Source: Andreprevotia chitinilytica DSM 18519 (lineage in GTDB: Bacteria; Pseudomonadota; Gammaproteobacteria; Burkholderiales; Chitinibacteraceae). Taken from it: a DNA stretch of 64,000 nucleotides. Below, in pieces: positions 1-8,766 of this stretch. Both the position numbers and the translations under genes were made by a program. The notes beneath the pieces are model-generated. The model saw nothing but the letters and a program-made list of their open reading frames with translations. It was not told where the DNA came from and searched no databases. The stretch lies in NCBI RefSeq assembly GCF_000711875.1, contig NZ_JONM01000011.1:85979-149978 (forward strand). The letters are read 5' to 3'. Position 1 is the first letter of the stretch; each line of letters begins with the position of its first letter.

Positions 1-2
1 CC

Positions 3-734
3 GAACCATTGTGGGGCTGGGGGCCACAGGTCAACCACAAGCTGATCCGCATGCAGCGGGCGGCTGATTTATCGTTCGATGCGGACTGGGTCAGGCCCAA
101 GGGTTATCTATACCAACCGTCCCCCGATACCGAATTGCCGGAATTGATCCGTGCCGTTGCCAAGGCGGCGATTAGACCGATTCGCACTGGGCTGGGGGAG
201 GATGTGGATGAATTGGCGGCGCATTCACCAACATTGCAGCGAGATTTGAAGCGGTTGAAAGAAGAAAACGTGGCTATGCGGTACGGTGTGGCCGGCGACG
301 GGTCGTGGATGGACGCGCGCGCCGGTACTAAGGAAATCATCCTGGACGGGAATTTACAAGGCCACCCAGCTGCCACATTACAAACTCTCGCACACGAAAT
401 TGGCCATGCCACCTACCTCTTTACGCCCGATATCTCGTCTCGCGAAGCCTATGTAAATAGCAATTTAGCCAACGAGGGCGCGGCCACCCTCAAGAACATC
501 GAGGTGCAACGTGAAATTCTTGCCAATGCTGGTATTGATATCGAGCTCGCTGGCAGCCGCGGCAATCACGCCGGCTACAATGCCGCCTATGACCGCTATA
601 AACGCAATGGCAACGCCACAGCCGCCAAAAACGCCATTGGACAAATCTACGGGCGCGGAGAAATCAACTCCATTACCCATGAGCCCTATGCAGACTACTA
701 TGGAAATGAATATGACCGCCGCTATGGAAACTAA
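3..734 (+). CDS. Zincin-like metallopeptidase effector, C-terminal part (5' end outside window)
   Basis: The frame is open from the first bases of the window, so the true start lies upstream and only the last ~243 residues are visible. A zinc-metallopeptidase motif HEIGH lies at about residues 131-135, and a glutamate in NEGAAT about 23 residues later is a candidate third zinc ligand. There is no signal peptide in the visible part. An HExxH domain at the end of a larger protein, followed by a small gene overlapping its 3' end, is typical of polymorphic or type VI effectors such as the VgrG2b C-terminal toxin; that identity is inferred. It could instead be a housekeeping peptidase, but the overlapping neighbour argues against this. 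Confidence 0.6.
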   Translation, partial: EPLWGWGPQVNHKLIRMQRAADLSFDADWVRPKGYLYQPSPDTELPELIRAVAKAAIRPIRTGLGEDVDELAAHSPTLQRDLKRLKEENVAMRYGVAGDGSWMDARAGTKEIILDGNLQGHPAATLQTLAHEIGHATYLFTPDISSREAYVNSNLANEGAATLKNIEVQREILANAGIDIELAGSRGNHAGYNAAYDRYKRNGNATAAKNAIGQIYGRGEINSITHEPYADYYGNEYDRRYGN

Positions 735-1197
735 CAGCACCGACGCCAAGGAAGCCGTACTCCAATTCATCGCGGCTTTCCACGATGCCATTGCGACACA
801 GAGCCCAAAAAAAATTGAAGCGCTGCTGGGGTCGCTTATTTTGACAGAAAGAAACAAATATTGGCGGAACTATGAATTTCCGCCAATTCACTTGGCAGGT
901 GGGGCGATGATTACGCCAGGACGCATTGCCATGAATGGCAACCGCCTGGAGATATTTGGAAATTTCAAAATATCTGGAATATGCATCATTCGAGAGGATA
1001 TCATGCAGCAATATGGTCAATTACCCCTGACCGGGTGGCCAAAACTCGGCGTACCTGTTTCGGAAACCAACTACACTGCGACTTTTGCAAACAGTGCCAT
1101 CGATTTTGGTTTCGCTGAAAAAAATCCTGACTGTCTGCGGACTGTCGGCACCAGCATCTTGAATCCGCCGCCATATCCATTCGGCAAGCCGGATTGA
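688..1197 (+). CDS. Putative immunity protein of the upstream metallopeptidase effector
   Basis: A protein of about 150-170 residues whose start region lies inside the 3' end of the effector gene in another frame. Several in-frame ATGs (688, 700, 706, 712, 724) are possible; 712 has a GGAA six bases upstream, and no strong ribosome-binding site is seen. The overlap suggests translational coupling. No signal peptide or membrane helix is evident, and the family is not recognised. The immunity role rests only on position and size. An extension to an ATG at 511 is possible on paper but would overlap more than 200 bases of the effector. Confidence 0.5.
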   Translation: MQTTMEMNMTAAMETNSTDAKEAVLQFIAAFHDAIATQSPKKIEALLGSLILTERNKYWRNYEFPPIHLAGGAMITPGRIAMNGNRLEIFGNFKISGICIIREDIMQQYGQLPLTGWPKLGVPVSETNYTATFANSAIDFGFAEKNPDCLRTVGTSILNPPPYPFGKPD

Positions 1198-1277
1198 TTG
1201 GGCCATATTCATGCGCGCTTTATTCGCAAAAAAGCCTCTTTAATCGCAAGGCTTTATCAGGCGTCTTGCGAGTAGAT

Positions 1278-1724
1278 TCACAACCTGCGTGAATCAGGGA
1301 CATCGTAGGAGAGCAAAAGCTTGCGCACTTCCTCGTACTCCTTGAGGCGCGCAAAGTCTTTCTCGGTGGGATTGGGTAACCGGCGCATATCCATGTTGTC
1401 GGCGTTGTCCGCAAGCTTTACTCGTCTCGCCACGGGGTGTTGGGCAGCGCGGGCAGCGGCGGCAAGCCGTGATTCGCCGGCGTGTTTGGTGAGTGCCTGA
1501 ATCGCGTCGAGCACCTGCGGATGAAATCCCTCGGCTTCCAGTGCTGCCAGGCTGATCGTGGTGTCTTCCACCACATCGTGAAGCACCGCAGCGATCCGCT
1601 CATGCTCCCCTTCAAGCGAGAGCATCACCCGTAGCGGATGGAGAATATAAGGCTGCCCCGCCTTATCGATTTGCCCTGCGTGCGCTGCAGCTGCCAGCGC
1701 AATTGCGCGTTCCAATGTAGCCAT
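1278..1724 (-). CDS. Small HD-domain hydrolase, Mesh1/SpoT-like
   Basis: About 148 residues forming a compact HD metal-dependent phosphohydrolase. Visible metal-site residues are His29 in YILHP, the doublet His49-Asp50 in LHDVVED followed by Glu53-Asp54, and a later aspartate in VKLADNADN. This order matches the hydrolase domain of RelA/SpoT proteins and of small alarmone hydrolases (Mesh1), with no synthetase, TGS or ACT domain. (p)ppGpp or NADPH hydrolysis is therefore an inference. The ATG at 1724 is preferred over that at 1730 because AGGA then lies at proper spacing. It points toward the effector/immunity pair and is separated from the next gene by about 55 bases. Confidence 0.75.
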   Translation of the reverse strand: MATLERAIALAAAAHAGQIDKAGQPYILHPLRVMLSLEGEHERIAAVLHDVVEDTTISLAALEAEGFHPQVLDAIQALTKHAGESRLAAAARAAQHPVARRVKLADNADNMDMRRLPNPTEKDFARLKEYEEVRKLLLSYDVPDSRRL

Positions 1725-1779
1725 GACCATTCCTCAAGCAGATCAACGCATGATGGATCGTTGCACCATCCAATGTTGC

Positions 1780-2436
1780 TTATAGCACTGACGTACGATG
1801 CGGGTCGGTGACTGGAAAGCCCCCCTTCGCCGCAAGGATATCAATCAGCGCTTCCGTACTATGAGCCTTTGCGTAATCACGCTCGGCCTCGGTCACCCCG
1901 ACCGCATGCAAAAAATCGAATTTGCCGGAATCCAGCTGCGCAGTAGCCGGGTAATGTGTTGGCTCGGCAAGCACAACATGCCGCAATTCGGAGGACTCGC
2001 TGCCATCAATCGGCCTTCCGAGCGGAATCCGGTGCCCATAATCGAGTGGTGGCGCATCGCCAAAGCGGTCATGGCAAATCAGGACATGAAAAGCCAACAA
2101 CCGCCGCAGGATAGAAATCGCCCACGGGCTTTTCTCCGATGTTTCCATCACCAGCTCCACACCCAGCCAAGAATAATCATCTTGATCGTATTCGGACGGT
2201 TCGGAATCCCAAGGCGTGGAAGCCCCGGACGTCACGTACAACCAAGAGCCGCGCTCAGCCGTTGGCTCGAATTCGAATACGCCCAAATGCAGCCAACAGG
2301 GGTCAAGAGTGGCTTGGCCAAAAGCCTCGGTGAAGATCTCGATATCGAGGACATATATCCCTGTCCTCCGCTCACCAAATAATCGGGGATACAAGACTTC
2401 TTCCCGGTATTCCCAGACGCTTTCCATCGAACTCAC
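1780..2436 (-). CDS. Suppressor-of-fused (SUFU) domain protein, possible orphan immunity protein
   Basis: A 218-residue cytosolic protein with the SUFU-like pattern: an N-terminal VWEYREEVLYPRLFG, then LHLGVFEF and GSWLYVTSG strands. In bacteria SUFU-family proteins often act as immunity proteins of polymorphic toxin systems, and here the effector locus is about 1 kb away. The GTG at 2436 has GAGGG seven bases upstream and overlaps the stop of the upstream gene; an ATG at 2427 is the alternative. Domain assignment is fairly firm, but the toxin it might neutralise is not identifiable. Confidence 0.72.
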   Translation of the reverse strand: MSSMESVWEYREEVLYPRLFGERRTGIYVLDIEIFTEAFGQATLDPCWLHLGVFEFEPTAERGSWLYVTSGASTPWDSEPSEYDQDDYSWLGVELVMETSEKSPWAISILRRLLAFHVLICHDRFGDAPPLDYGHRIPLGRPIDGSESSELRHVVLAEPTHYPATAQLDSGKFDFLHAVGVTEAERDYAKAHSTEALIDILAAKGGFPVTDPHRTSVL

Positions 2437-3005
2437 ATTGTTGCCCTCATCGGAACCTGTTGCTGCGGCCCATCAACCGACCGAGCCAACGCCAGTGCAT
2501 CTAGGATACGTGCTGTGGCAAGTTGCTCGTCGAGATACGTGCCAAACGAAATGCCATCCATCAGCGAGGGACGTAGTACCTGGTTTTCCAATAGCGCCTT
2601 CAGCGATCCTGCCTTGATGATTTCAGGCTCGACGCCGGGGCGCACGATCACCACCCACGGCTGATCATCGTGCAACGGCGCTGAAAATTGGGCGAATAGC
2701 TCGCGTTCGGGGGTCTTGAACCAGCCCATGCCACAGAGGGCTTCGTCGTTGTCGCGAATGGCGTTGATCACTCGCTTGCTGGGCAAGCGGGCAAACGTGG
2801 CAGTCAACCCGACTGTTTGCACTGCGGTTTTGACCAGATCGTAAACACTCCCCCTGATCACTTGCCGGCCGTCCGCTTCGACACTCAAGAAGTACAGCGG
2901 CGGCCGGTCGCTGAACATGATTTTCAGGGGCATGTCCGCCTGTGCCACGGCCAAGCTGTGCAAGGCAAACAGCATGGTGATCCAGATCAGTATTTTTGTA
3001 GTCAT
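2433..3005 (-). pseudogene. Truncated periplasmic solute-binding protein (SBP_bac_3-like)
   Basis: The first ~23 residues form a signal peptide ending in VAQA. The mature part has the start of an extracellular solute-binding fold (MPLKIMFSDRPPLYF, then GSVYDLVKTAVQ and ALCGMGWFKTPERE). The family is usually about 230-260 residues, but this copy stops at 190, where the C-terminal part of the second lobe would begin. The stop overlaps the GTG start of the SUFU gene. The simplest reading is that a deletion or insertion joined a decapitated binding-protein gene to the SUFU gene. It could still be exported, but ligand binding would be impaired. Confidence 0.6.
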
Positions 3006-3245
3006 AGGTATCGCAACGCCGCTTCACCGGGCTGATCGCCGTCGGGTATTCAAGCCATCATCGCGCACGGTGATTCCATCTCTTCATCGTTGCCGACATC
3101 CGGTATGAATTAGCCGGTATTCAGCCGAAAGATCACGCAAGCCGTAAACGCCTGCTGCTCGCGATACGTCGCGCAGTATGACTTCCATCCTTCCGTCGGT
3201 TTTCTGAGCCCGTGAATTGTTAAGCACGCATCTTTTCCTTAGCAT

Positions 3246-3259
3246 TGAAAGCGCTTTCA
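3246..3259. promoter_or_regulatory. LacI/GalR-type operator palindrome upstream of the GH64 gene
   Basis: A perfect 14-bp palindrome, TGAAAGCGCTTTCA, with the central CG typical of LacI/GalR-family operators; it also fits the CcpA cre consensus. It lies 58 bases before the glucanase start. The other 300 bases between the truncated binding-protein gene (from 3005) and the glucanase (3318) show no gene. Sugar-responsive control is inferred; no LacI-family gene is in the window. Confidence 0.55.
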
Positions 3260-3317
3260 TTGTCGAAATGCACATACCAAATACTAACTACACAACAGGT
3301 CATATCTGGAGGATGTC

Positions 3318-5096
3318 ATGAGAAGAATGATCAGGAGCCTAACGATTCTCCTATTGAGCGGCGGTTCGCTGCTCACCGCCTCGGCAGCGCTGAGCGCGAC
3401 CACCGGCGATTGGAGTTACTGCGCCGCGGAAAACGGAAATTGCATTTTCACCGGCACGCAGACTGTCCGCTATGGCGCGGGGACGACCTTCGTCACGCAA
3501 ACGCTGGCATGGGGCGCGTCCTGCAACAATGCGGCCTTTGGTGATCCGGCACCCGGTGTCACCAAGCATTGCGAGGTATCCAACACCTGGCATTCATGCG
3601 CCAGCGAAAACGGGACTTGCAGTTTCTCGGATACCGAAACAGTCCGATATGGCGCAGGCACCACTTACAACGCGAACGTCGTCACCGGTGGCGAAAGCTG
3701 TAACAACAATGTTTTCGGCGACCCTGATCCGGGTATTGCCAAGCATTGCGATGCCGCGCCAACCACCTGGACCCAGTGCAGTGCCGAGAACGGACAATGC
3801 AGTTTTTCGGGCACGCAGATCGTCTTGTATGGCGCCAACGGCAGCTATACCACCAAGAGCCTGACCAACGGTGCAGCCTGCAATAACGGTACCTTTGGCG
3901 ACCCCAGCCCGGGCAACGCCAAGCACTGCTACGTGCCGGGCCTGCCAGTCCAGACGCAATCCAATACCGGCGTCACGTTCCCGGCCGCCGGTACGACCTT
4001 CAATCTGGTCAATGGCACGAACGGCACTTATGCCGACAATAACGTCTATTGGACCATGGTTGGCCAGGACCCCAACAATCATGGCGCTTACTCTCACGTC
4101 AATTGCGCTGGCCAGCTTGTGCCGATGACCGCGAGCGACAACAACGCGCAAACCAAGAACGGATCGAGTTATGCCAACTATTCAATTCCGCTCTCGCAAT
4201 GCAAGTCATTCACCGTGCCGCAGATTACTTCCGGGCGGATGTATCTGAGTGTCGGCAGCCCGATGTATCTGAAGTCGGTGGGTTCGCCCGTTACTGGCTA
4301 TACCGGCCCGAATATCGACAACCCGTCCGACCCCAACATCGATGTGATCTTCGATTTCGTCGAGATGGATATCAACAGCACCAATTTCTTTGGCAACACG
4401 ACGCGCGTGGACCAGTTCGGTTTCCCGGTGCGGTTACAGCTGCAGGGGCAAGGTGGGTTCAACCAGACCGTTGGTGAAACTGAATCCCGCGCCAGCCTGT
4501 TCCAGGAATTCGTGGCACAGGTGCCGGGGCCATTCCAGACGCTGGCCCAGGCGCCCTATGCACCGTATCGCATCGTGGCGCCCGCGCACGGCAGCTTCAA
4601 CACTGGCGGCGCCAATGCAACCTATCTGGATAGCTATATCCAGTCGATCTGGAACAAGTACACCACGAGCACGTTGACGTTTACCGATGCGCAGGGCACG
4701 TTCACCGGCCATGTGGTGGGCGGGCAGTTCCAATTCACGGATGGACTGGGTACGTACTACATCAATGCCATGCCGACGACGGCCATGGTGCTGTTAGGCG
4801 ATGGCGTGCTCAACGATGCCTCGAATGCAGCGTCCGGTTTGCCGACCGCCAAGCAGTTGCAAATCCAGGCGCAGCTTTGTGCCGCGCTCAACCGCCATGT
4901 CGCCGACACCCCGTCCAACTGGACCAATTCGGGCAGCTTCTATCAAACGGCACCGACCAACGCCTACTCCGCGTTCTGGCATGCCCATAGCATCAACGGC
5001 TTCAGCTATGGCTTCCCGTATGACGATGTCAGTGGCTTCAGCTCGTCCTTGATCGGCACCAATCCGACGGTGGCAACGATTACGATTGGCTGGTAA
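3318..5096 (+). CDS. Secreted GH64 beta-1,3-glucanase with three N-terminal Cys-rich repeats
   Basis: A 592-residue exported enzyme likely to cleave beta-1,3-glucans. A signal peptide (about residues 1-27) is followed by three repeats of about 54 residues (about 32-85, 91-144, 151-204), each with W-x2-C-x2-ENG-x-C-x-F near its start and FGDPxPG-x3-KHC at its end; they probably act as carbohydrate-binding or spacer modules. The remainder matches the GH64 (laminaripentaose-producing) fold. Glu349 in FDFVEMDIN and Asp365 in RVDQFGFPV are 16 residues apart, as are the catalytic Glu/Asp of that family. The ATG has GGAGG at good spacing. The gene stands alone between an operator and a strong terminator. 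Confidence 0.85.
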   Translation: MRRMIRSLTILLLSGGSLLTASAALSATTGDWSYCAAENGNCIFTGTQTVRYGAGTTFVTQTLAWGASCNNAAFGDPAPGVTKHCEVSNTWHSCASENGTCSFSDTETVRYGAGTTYNANVVTGGESCNNNVFGDPDPGIAKHCDAAPTTWTQCSAENGQCSFSGTQIVLYGANGSYTTKSLTNGAACNNGTFGDPSPGNAKHCYVPGLPVQTQSNTGVTFPAAGTTFNLVNGTNGTYADNNVYWTMVGQDPNNHGAYSHVNCAGQLVPMTASDNNAQTKNGSSYANYSIPLSQCKSFTVPQITSGRMYLSVGSPMYLKSVGSPVTGYTGPNIDNPSDPNIDVIFDFVEMDINSTNFFGNTTRVDQFGFPVRLQLQGQGGFNQTVGETESRASLFQEFVAQVPGPFQTLAQAPYAPYRIVAPAHGSFNTGGANATYLDSYIQSIWNKYTTSTLTFTDAQGTFTGHVVGGQFQFTDGLGTYYINAMPTTAMVLLGDGVLNDASNAASGLPTAKQLQIQAQLCAALNRHVADTPSNWTNSGSFYQTAPTNAYSAFWHAHSINGFSYGFPYDDVSGFSSSLIGTNPTVATITIGW

Positions 5097-5128
5097 TCGA
5101 CCGTCCTGATGGCTTTTAAGTGAGTGAC

Positions 5129-5158
5129 AAAAAAGCCTCGCGCAAGCGAGGCTTTTTT
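5129..5158 (+). terminator. Rho-independent terminator of the GH64 gene
   Basis: A 7-bp GC stem GCCTCGC/GCGAGGC with a GCAA tetraloop, flanked by an A-run and followed by six T residues, about 33 bases after the glucanase stop. Confidence 0.9.
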
Positions 5159-5486
5159 CATGGGTTGCGACCAGCCACACGCGACCCAAACCAGAGCGGA
5201 GACCCCAGCCGGACAACCGTGTCGACGCAGCGAATCGCACGTTGCCGGTACACACAGCCCTGAGGAAATAGCGCCAGCGGGATGGGTTCATCCGCCGCGC
5301 ATCGAAACCAGAAGCGGCAAATTGCTGGAACACCGTCGCCGGGTTATCGCGGTGATATGCACGCAAACCGTGGCCCCGTCGCAAAAGAAATGGCCTATCC
5401 CGGCGCCGGTCAACAGCGACTTTAACCGCTGAATGTGGTCGAGCAGCTTTGTATCGGGCTGGTGCGATTTTTCGACCTGGCCCCGC
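5159..5486. other. Gene-free stretch
   Basis: About 330 bases between the GH64 terminator and the convergent gene ending at 5487. Only short frames without ribosome-binding sites or recognisable homology occur; I see no repeat or RNA structure. Confidence 0.5.
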
Positions 5487-6104
5487 TCAGGGCATGACGA
5501 TGTTTTCGAGCGTGAACCGGTGCGGCGTCGCGCTTGGGCCGCTGCCGCCGCCAGTCATAACGATGTCGGCACTCGCGATACCCAGCAACGACAACTCGGT
5601 GATGCTCTTGGAGAGGTCAGCCGGATTCATGACCTGGCCTTCGACGGCCTGCGCAACCACGCCGATCCAGATAGTCGGCTTGAATTCGAATACTGCCGTC
5701 TTGCCTGGCGCGATATTGGCCTTGGTGGCCAGTAGCTTGCCCGCCTTGTAGATGCTGGTGTTGATGCCACCCTTGGTCAGGTTGTTGCGGACCTGCACCT
5801 GGCGGCTACTGGTAGCGGGGCCAAGCGGCGATAACGTAGTGCCCGAAGCGGTCTGAAAGATTCCGTACAACTGGCCGTTCTCGGCCGCTATCTGCGGCGT
5901 GTGGTCACCCCAGCTGTCGCTGGCGCCCACGAACATCGGTATCGGAAAGATGAAGGGGTGGTTGTCACCCCGGCCGCAGTTCCTGATCACCTTCCAGGCG
6001 ACAGAGAGTCCGTCGAAATCAGTCGACACGTTCTTCTGGAAGATCACGATGGTGGCATTGTTCGCATCGTTCGATTGATTCACAAAGTTGAGTTTGATAT
6101 CCAC
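5487..6104 (-). CDS. Conserved hypothetical protein, family not recognised
   Basis: A protein of about 205 residues. The GTG at 6104 is chosen because GGGAGG lies seven bases upstream; an ATG at 6146 would add 14 residues. There is no signal peptide or transmembrane segment. The sequence is rich in beta-prone segments (VDIKLNFVNQSNDANNATIV, GKLLATKANIAPGKTAVFEF), suggesting a beta-sandwich, with one Cys in VIRNCGRGD. I do not recognise a catalytic motif. It lies convergent with the glucanase and upstream of nothing co-directional, so context gives no function. Confidence 0.55.
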   Translation of the reverse strand: MDIKLNFVNQSNDANNATIVIFQKNVSTDFDGLSVAWKVIRNCGRGDNHPFIFPIPMFVGASDSWGDHTPQIAAENGQLYGIFQTASGTTLSPLGPATSSRQVQVRNNLTKGGINTSIYKAGKLLATKANIAPGKTAVFEFKPTIWIGVVAQAVEGQVMNPADLSKSITELSLLGIASADIVMTGGGSGPSATPHRFTLENIVMP

Positions 6105-6253
6105 GTCCCAGCCTCCCGATAGATAAGAAAAGTGCGCAGCCTGCACTGGCGCAGCCTGGCTGGCCGCGCTGGCTTCCGGCAGCTGCGCCTATGCTAATGG
6201 ACCCTTGAATGCCCGCCAATATGGCACTGGTGTCTGGGACAATTGACGGGGGT

Positions 6254-7690
6254 TCACGCCTTGGCAGCCTCTGCCGCTCCCAGCAGCGTCTTGGGCTCCA
6301 GATACGCGCTCAGCCCCCATTTCCCCATCTCGCGCCCGAGCCCTGAATACTTGAAACCACCAAACGGGGCACGCGGCTCGTGCGCCAATGTATTGATGAG
6401 CACGCGACCGGCGTCAATCTGACGTGCGACGCGTTCGCAACGTTCGACATCACGCCCCAGTACCACGGCACTCAAACCGTAGCGTGTATCGTTGGCGATG
6501 GAAATGGCATCGGCCTCATCCTCGTAGGCAATGAGGGTGAGTATGGGGCCGAAGATCTCCTCCTGCGCAATGCGCATCTGGTTGTTGGCGTTGGTAAAGA
6601 TCGTGGGCTTCACGAACCACCCGCCCGGCAAGCCATCAGGGCGCCCCTCACCGCCGGCAAGCAATGTCGCCCCTTCTTCCTGGCCGATGCGGATGTAGTT
6701 CTGCACGCGTTCCCACTGCTTGGCGCTCACCATCGGGCCGATGTCGGTTTCGGCATCGCGCGGATCACCGGACCTGATATGCGAAACAGCATATTTGATG
6801 ATGCTTTCAAACTCCGCTAGTCGACTGCGTGGCACCAGGATGCGTGTGCCTGCGATGCAAGCCTGGCCGCTGTTGGCAAATCCGGCGTGGAGCACGATCG
6901 GCATGATGCTGGCGAAGTCTGCATCATCAAGCACCACGGTGGGTGACTTGCCGCCCAGCTCCAGCGTCACACGCTTCATCGTGGTCGCGCCAGTGCTCAC
7001 CAGATGCTGACCCACGGCGGATGAGCCGGTAAAAGAGATCTTGGCAATGTCGGGGTGGCGTGTAATTGCTTCCCCCACCACGCTGCCAAGGCCATTCACG
7101 ATGTTGAACACGCCTTTGGGCAGGCCGGCTTCGTGCAGTGCCTCCGCGACGACCTGTGTTTGAAGTGCGCTTAGCTCGCTGGGCTTGATGACGGCGGTAC
7201 AACCCGCAGCCAGCGCGGTCGCCAACTTGTTGCAGATAAACCCGGCGTTGCTGTTCCACGGCGTGATCAGGCCGGCAACACCGACTGGCGTCATGATGAC
7301 GCTTGCCACGCCGGCTTGCTCCTCGAACTCGAAGGACGCCAGTGCATCGATGGTCTGGGCAATCACATCCGCCGGATAGCTCGCCATCCAGCTGCCTCGC
7401 TCTCTGGGCGCGCCGTACTCCAGCACGACTGCCTCCATCAAATCCGCCTGGCGCGCAGCAATGGCCTTATGCATGCGGCGCAGCGCAGCGATACGCTCTT
7501 CGCGCGTGGTACGTGCCCAGGCCGGGAATGCCGCTTTGGCAGCCGCAACGGCCCGCTGCACATCCTGCTCGTCCCCCAGCCGAACCTGGCCGATGATCTC
7601 TTCGGTGCTGGGATTGTGAAGGTCAAACCATTCCTGCCCATGGGGCACGATGAATTCGCCGTTGATGTAGATGTGTTCAAGACGTTGCAT
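6254..7690 (-). CDS. NAD(P)-dependent aldehyde dehydrogenase
   Basis: A 478-residue soluble enzyme of the aldehyde dehydrogenase superfamily, oxidising an aldehyde to its acid. Expected residues are present: Asn146 in TPWNSN, the cofactor-loop SFTGSSAVG, general-base Glu244 in LELGGKSP and nucleophile Cys278 in GQACIAG. Length is normal. It is transcribed away from a LysR gene across a 150-bp spacer that holds an inverted repeat, so LysR control of this enzyme is likely. The substrate cannot be read from sequence; aromatic or aliphatic aldehydes are equally possible. Confidence 0.9.
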   Translation of the reverse strand: MQRLEHIYINGEFIVPHGQEWFDLHNPSTEEIIGQVRLGDEQDVQRAVAAAKAAFPAWARTTREERIAALRRMHKAIAARQADLMEAVVLEYGAPRERGSWMASYPADVIAQTIDALASFEFEEQAGVASVIMTPVGVAGLITPWNSNAGFICNKLATALAAGCTAVIKPSELSALQTQVVAEALHEAGLPKGVFNIVNGLGSVVGEAITRHPDIAKISFTGSSAVGQHLVSTGATTMKRVTLELGGKSPTVVLDDADFASIMPIVLHAGFANSGQACIAGTRILVPRSRLAEFESIIKYAVSHIRSGDPRDAETDIGPMVSAKQWERVQNYIRIGQEEGATLLAGGEGRPDGLPGGWFVKPTIFTNANNQMRIAQEEIFGPILTLIAYEDEADAISIANDTRYGLSAVVLGRDVERCERVARQIDAGRVLINTLAHEPRAPFGGFKYSGLGREMGKWGLSAYLEPKTLLGAAEAAKA

Positions 7691-7785
7691 GTCGATTCCT
7701 TTGACAGTGAAGTTTCCGGCACGGGGAAGGCTGGAAGTCGGGCTTTCTGAGCCGTGCTGGTACCAAGTCTAGGAATTGTTTATTG

Positions 7786-7832
7786 TCCTGATAAGCCGTC
7801 CTATGGCGCATGACCTGCACTGATTATCAGGA
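7786..7832. promoter_or_regulatory. Inverted repeat in the aldehyde dehydrogenase/LysR divergent promoter
   Basis: Perfect 9-bp arms TCCTGATAA (7786-7794) and TTATCAGGA (7824-7832), 29 bases apart and ending just before the LysR start. It is a plausible recognition pair for the adjacent regulator. Confidence 0.45.
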
Positions 7833-7839
7833 TAATTAT

Positions 7840-8742
7840 ATGCATCGCACTGGATTGATCGAGCTTGAGGTGGTGCTCGCCGTGGCTCGTCGACGTAGTT
7901 TTCGGGGGGCGGCACTGGAGTTGGAAATGTCTCCCACTGCGGTGAGTAGCGCCGTGGCCAGCATAGAGGCGCGCCTGAAAGTGCGACTGTTCAATCGCTC
8001 GACACGTAGCGTGGCACTCACCGATGCAGGACAGCGCTATGTGGCGCGCATCGCACCGGCCCTGGCCGAAATCCAGAGTGCCGGCGACGAAGCCAACGGC
8101 ACACCGGGAACACTCAGCGGGACATTGCGCATCAATGCTCCGCAGGGGGCTGCATCTTTGTTGTTTGAGCCACTGTTCAGCAAGTATGTGCAGCGTTACC
8201 CCGAGGTACGACTCGATATCGTGAGCGAGTCGCGCATGATCGACATTGTCGCCGACGGCTTTGATGCCGGCATCCGCCTGGCCGAGTCTGTCCCGAAAGA
8301 CATGATCGCAGTACCGCTATCCAGTGATCTCCGCATGCTCGTCGTCGCCACGCCCGAGTATCTCGAACGCCACGGCACACCCAGCCACCCCAGTGATCTG
8401 CTCCAGCATCAGAGCATCGGCATGCGCATGTCCCACGGCGGCATCTATCACTGGGAACTGGAGCGGGGTGGGGAGAAGCTGCGCATGGACCTGCCTGTGC
8501 GCCTGGCATTGAATGAATTGCCTGCCATCAAGCAGGCGGTCCTGCTTGGGCTGGGCATAGGCTTCATCACCGAATGGCTGATCAAGGATGAGCTGGCGTC
8601 TGGCGCGCTGGTTCCCGTGCTCGTGCCATGGTGCCCGTCATTTGGCGGGCTAAGGCTCTATTACTCCGGCCACCGTTTTGTGCCGGCCCGTTTGCGCGCA
8701 CTCATCGACCTGATTCACGAGTTGCACTTGAGCACGCGCTGA
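7840..8742 (+). CDS. LysR-family transcriptional regulator
   Basis: About 300 residues with an N-terminal LysR winged helix ([20 protein letters not shown], then [14 protein letters not shown]) and a C-terminal effector-binding domain of the substrate-binding type ([28 protein letters not shown]). The ATG at 7840 is preferred to an upstream ATG at 7810 because family proteins start just before the helix-turn-helix. It is divergent from the aldehyde dehydrogenase gene, the classic arrangement for a LysR regulator and its target. Confidence 0.88.
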   Translation: MHRTGLIELEVVLAVARRRSFRGAALELEMSPTAVSSAVASIEARLKVRLFNRSTRSVALTDAGQRYVARIAPALAEIQSAGDEANGTPGTLSGTLRINAPQGAASLLFEPLFSKYVQRYPEVRLDIVSESRMIDIVADGFDAGIRLAESVPKDMIAVPLSSDLRMLVVATPEYLERHGTPSHPSDLLQHQSIGMRMSHGGIYHWELERGGEKLRMDLPVRLALNELPAIKQAVLLGLGIGFITEWLIKDELASGALVPVLVPWCPSFGGLRLYYSGHRFVPARLRALIDLIHELHLSTR

Positions 8743-8766
8743 TTTCTGTCCCGCTGCAACCGGTTA

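Noticed and set aside
511..687. N-terminal extension of the immunity gene to the ATG at 511
   Set aside because: It would overlap the effector for over 200 bases; the extension is Pro/Ala/Met-rich shadow sequence.
3411..3934. Tandem DNA repeat or CRISPR-like array in the GH64 gene
   Set aside because: The periodicity is at protein level: three ~54-residue Cys-containing modules with diverged codons.
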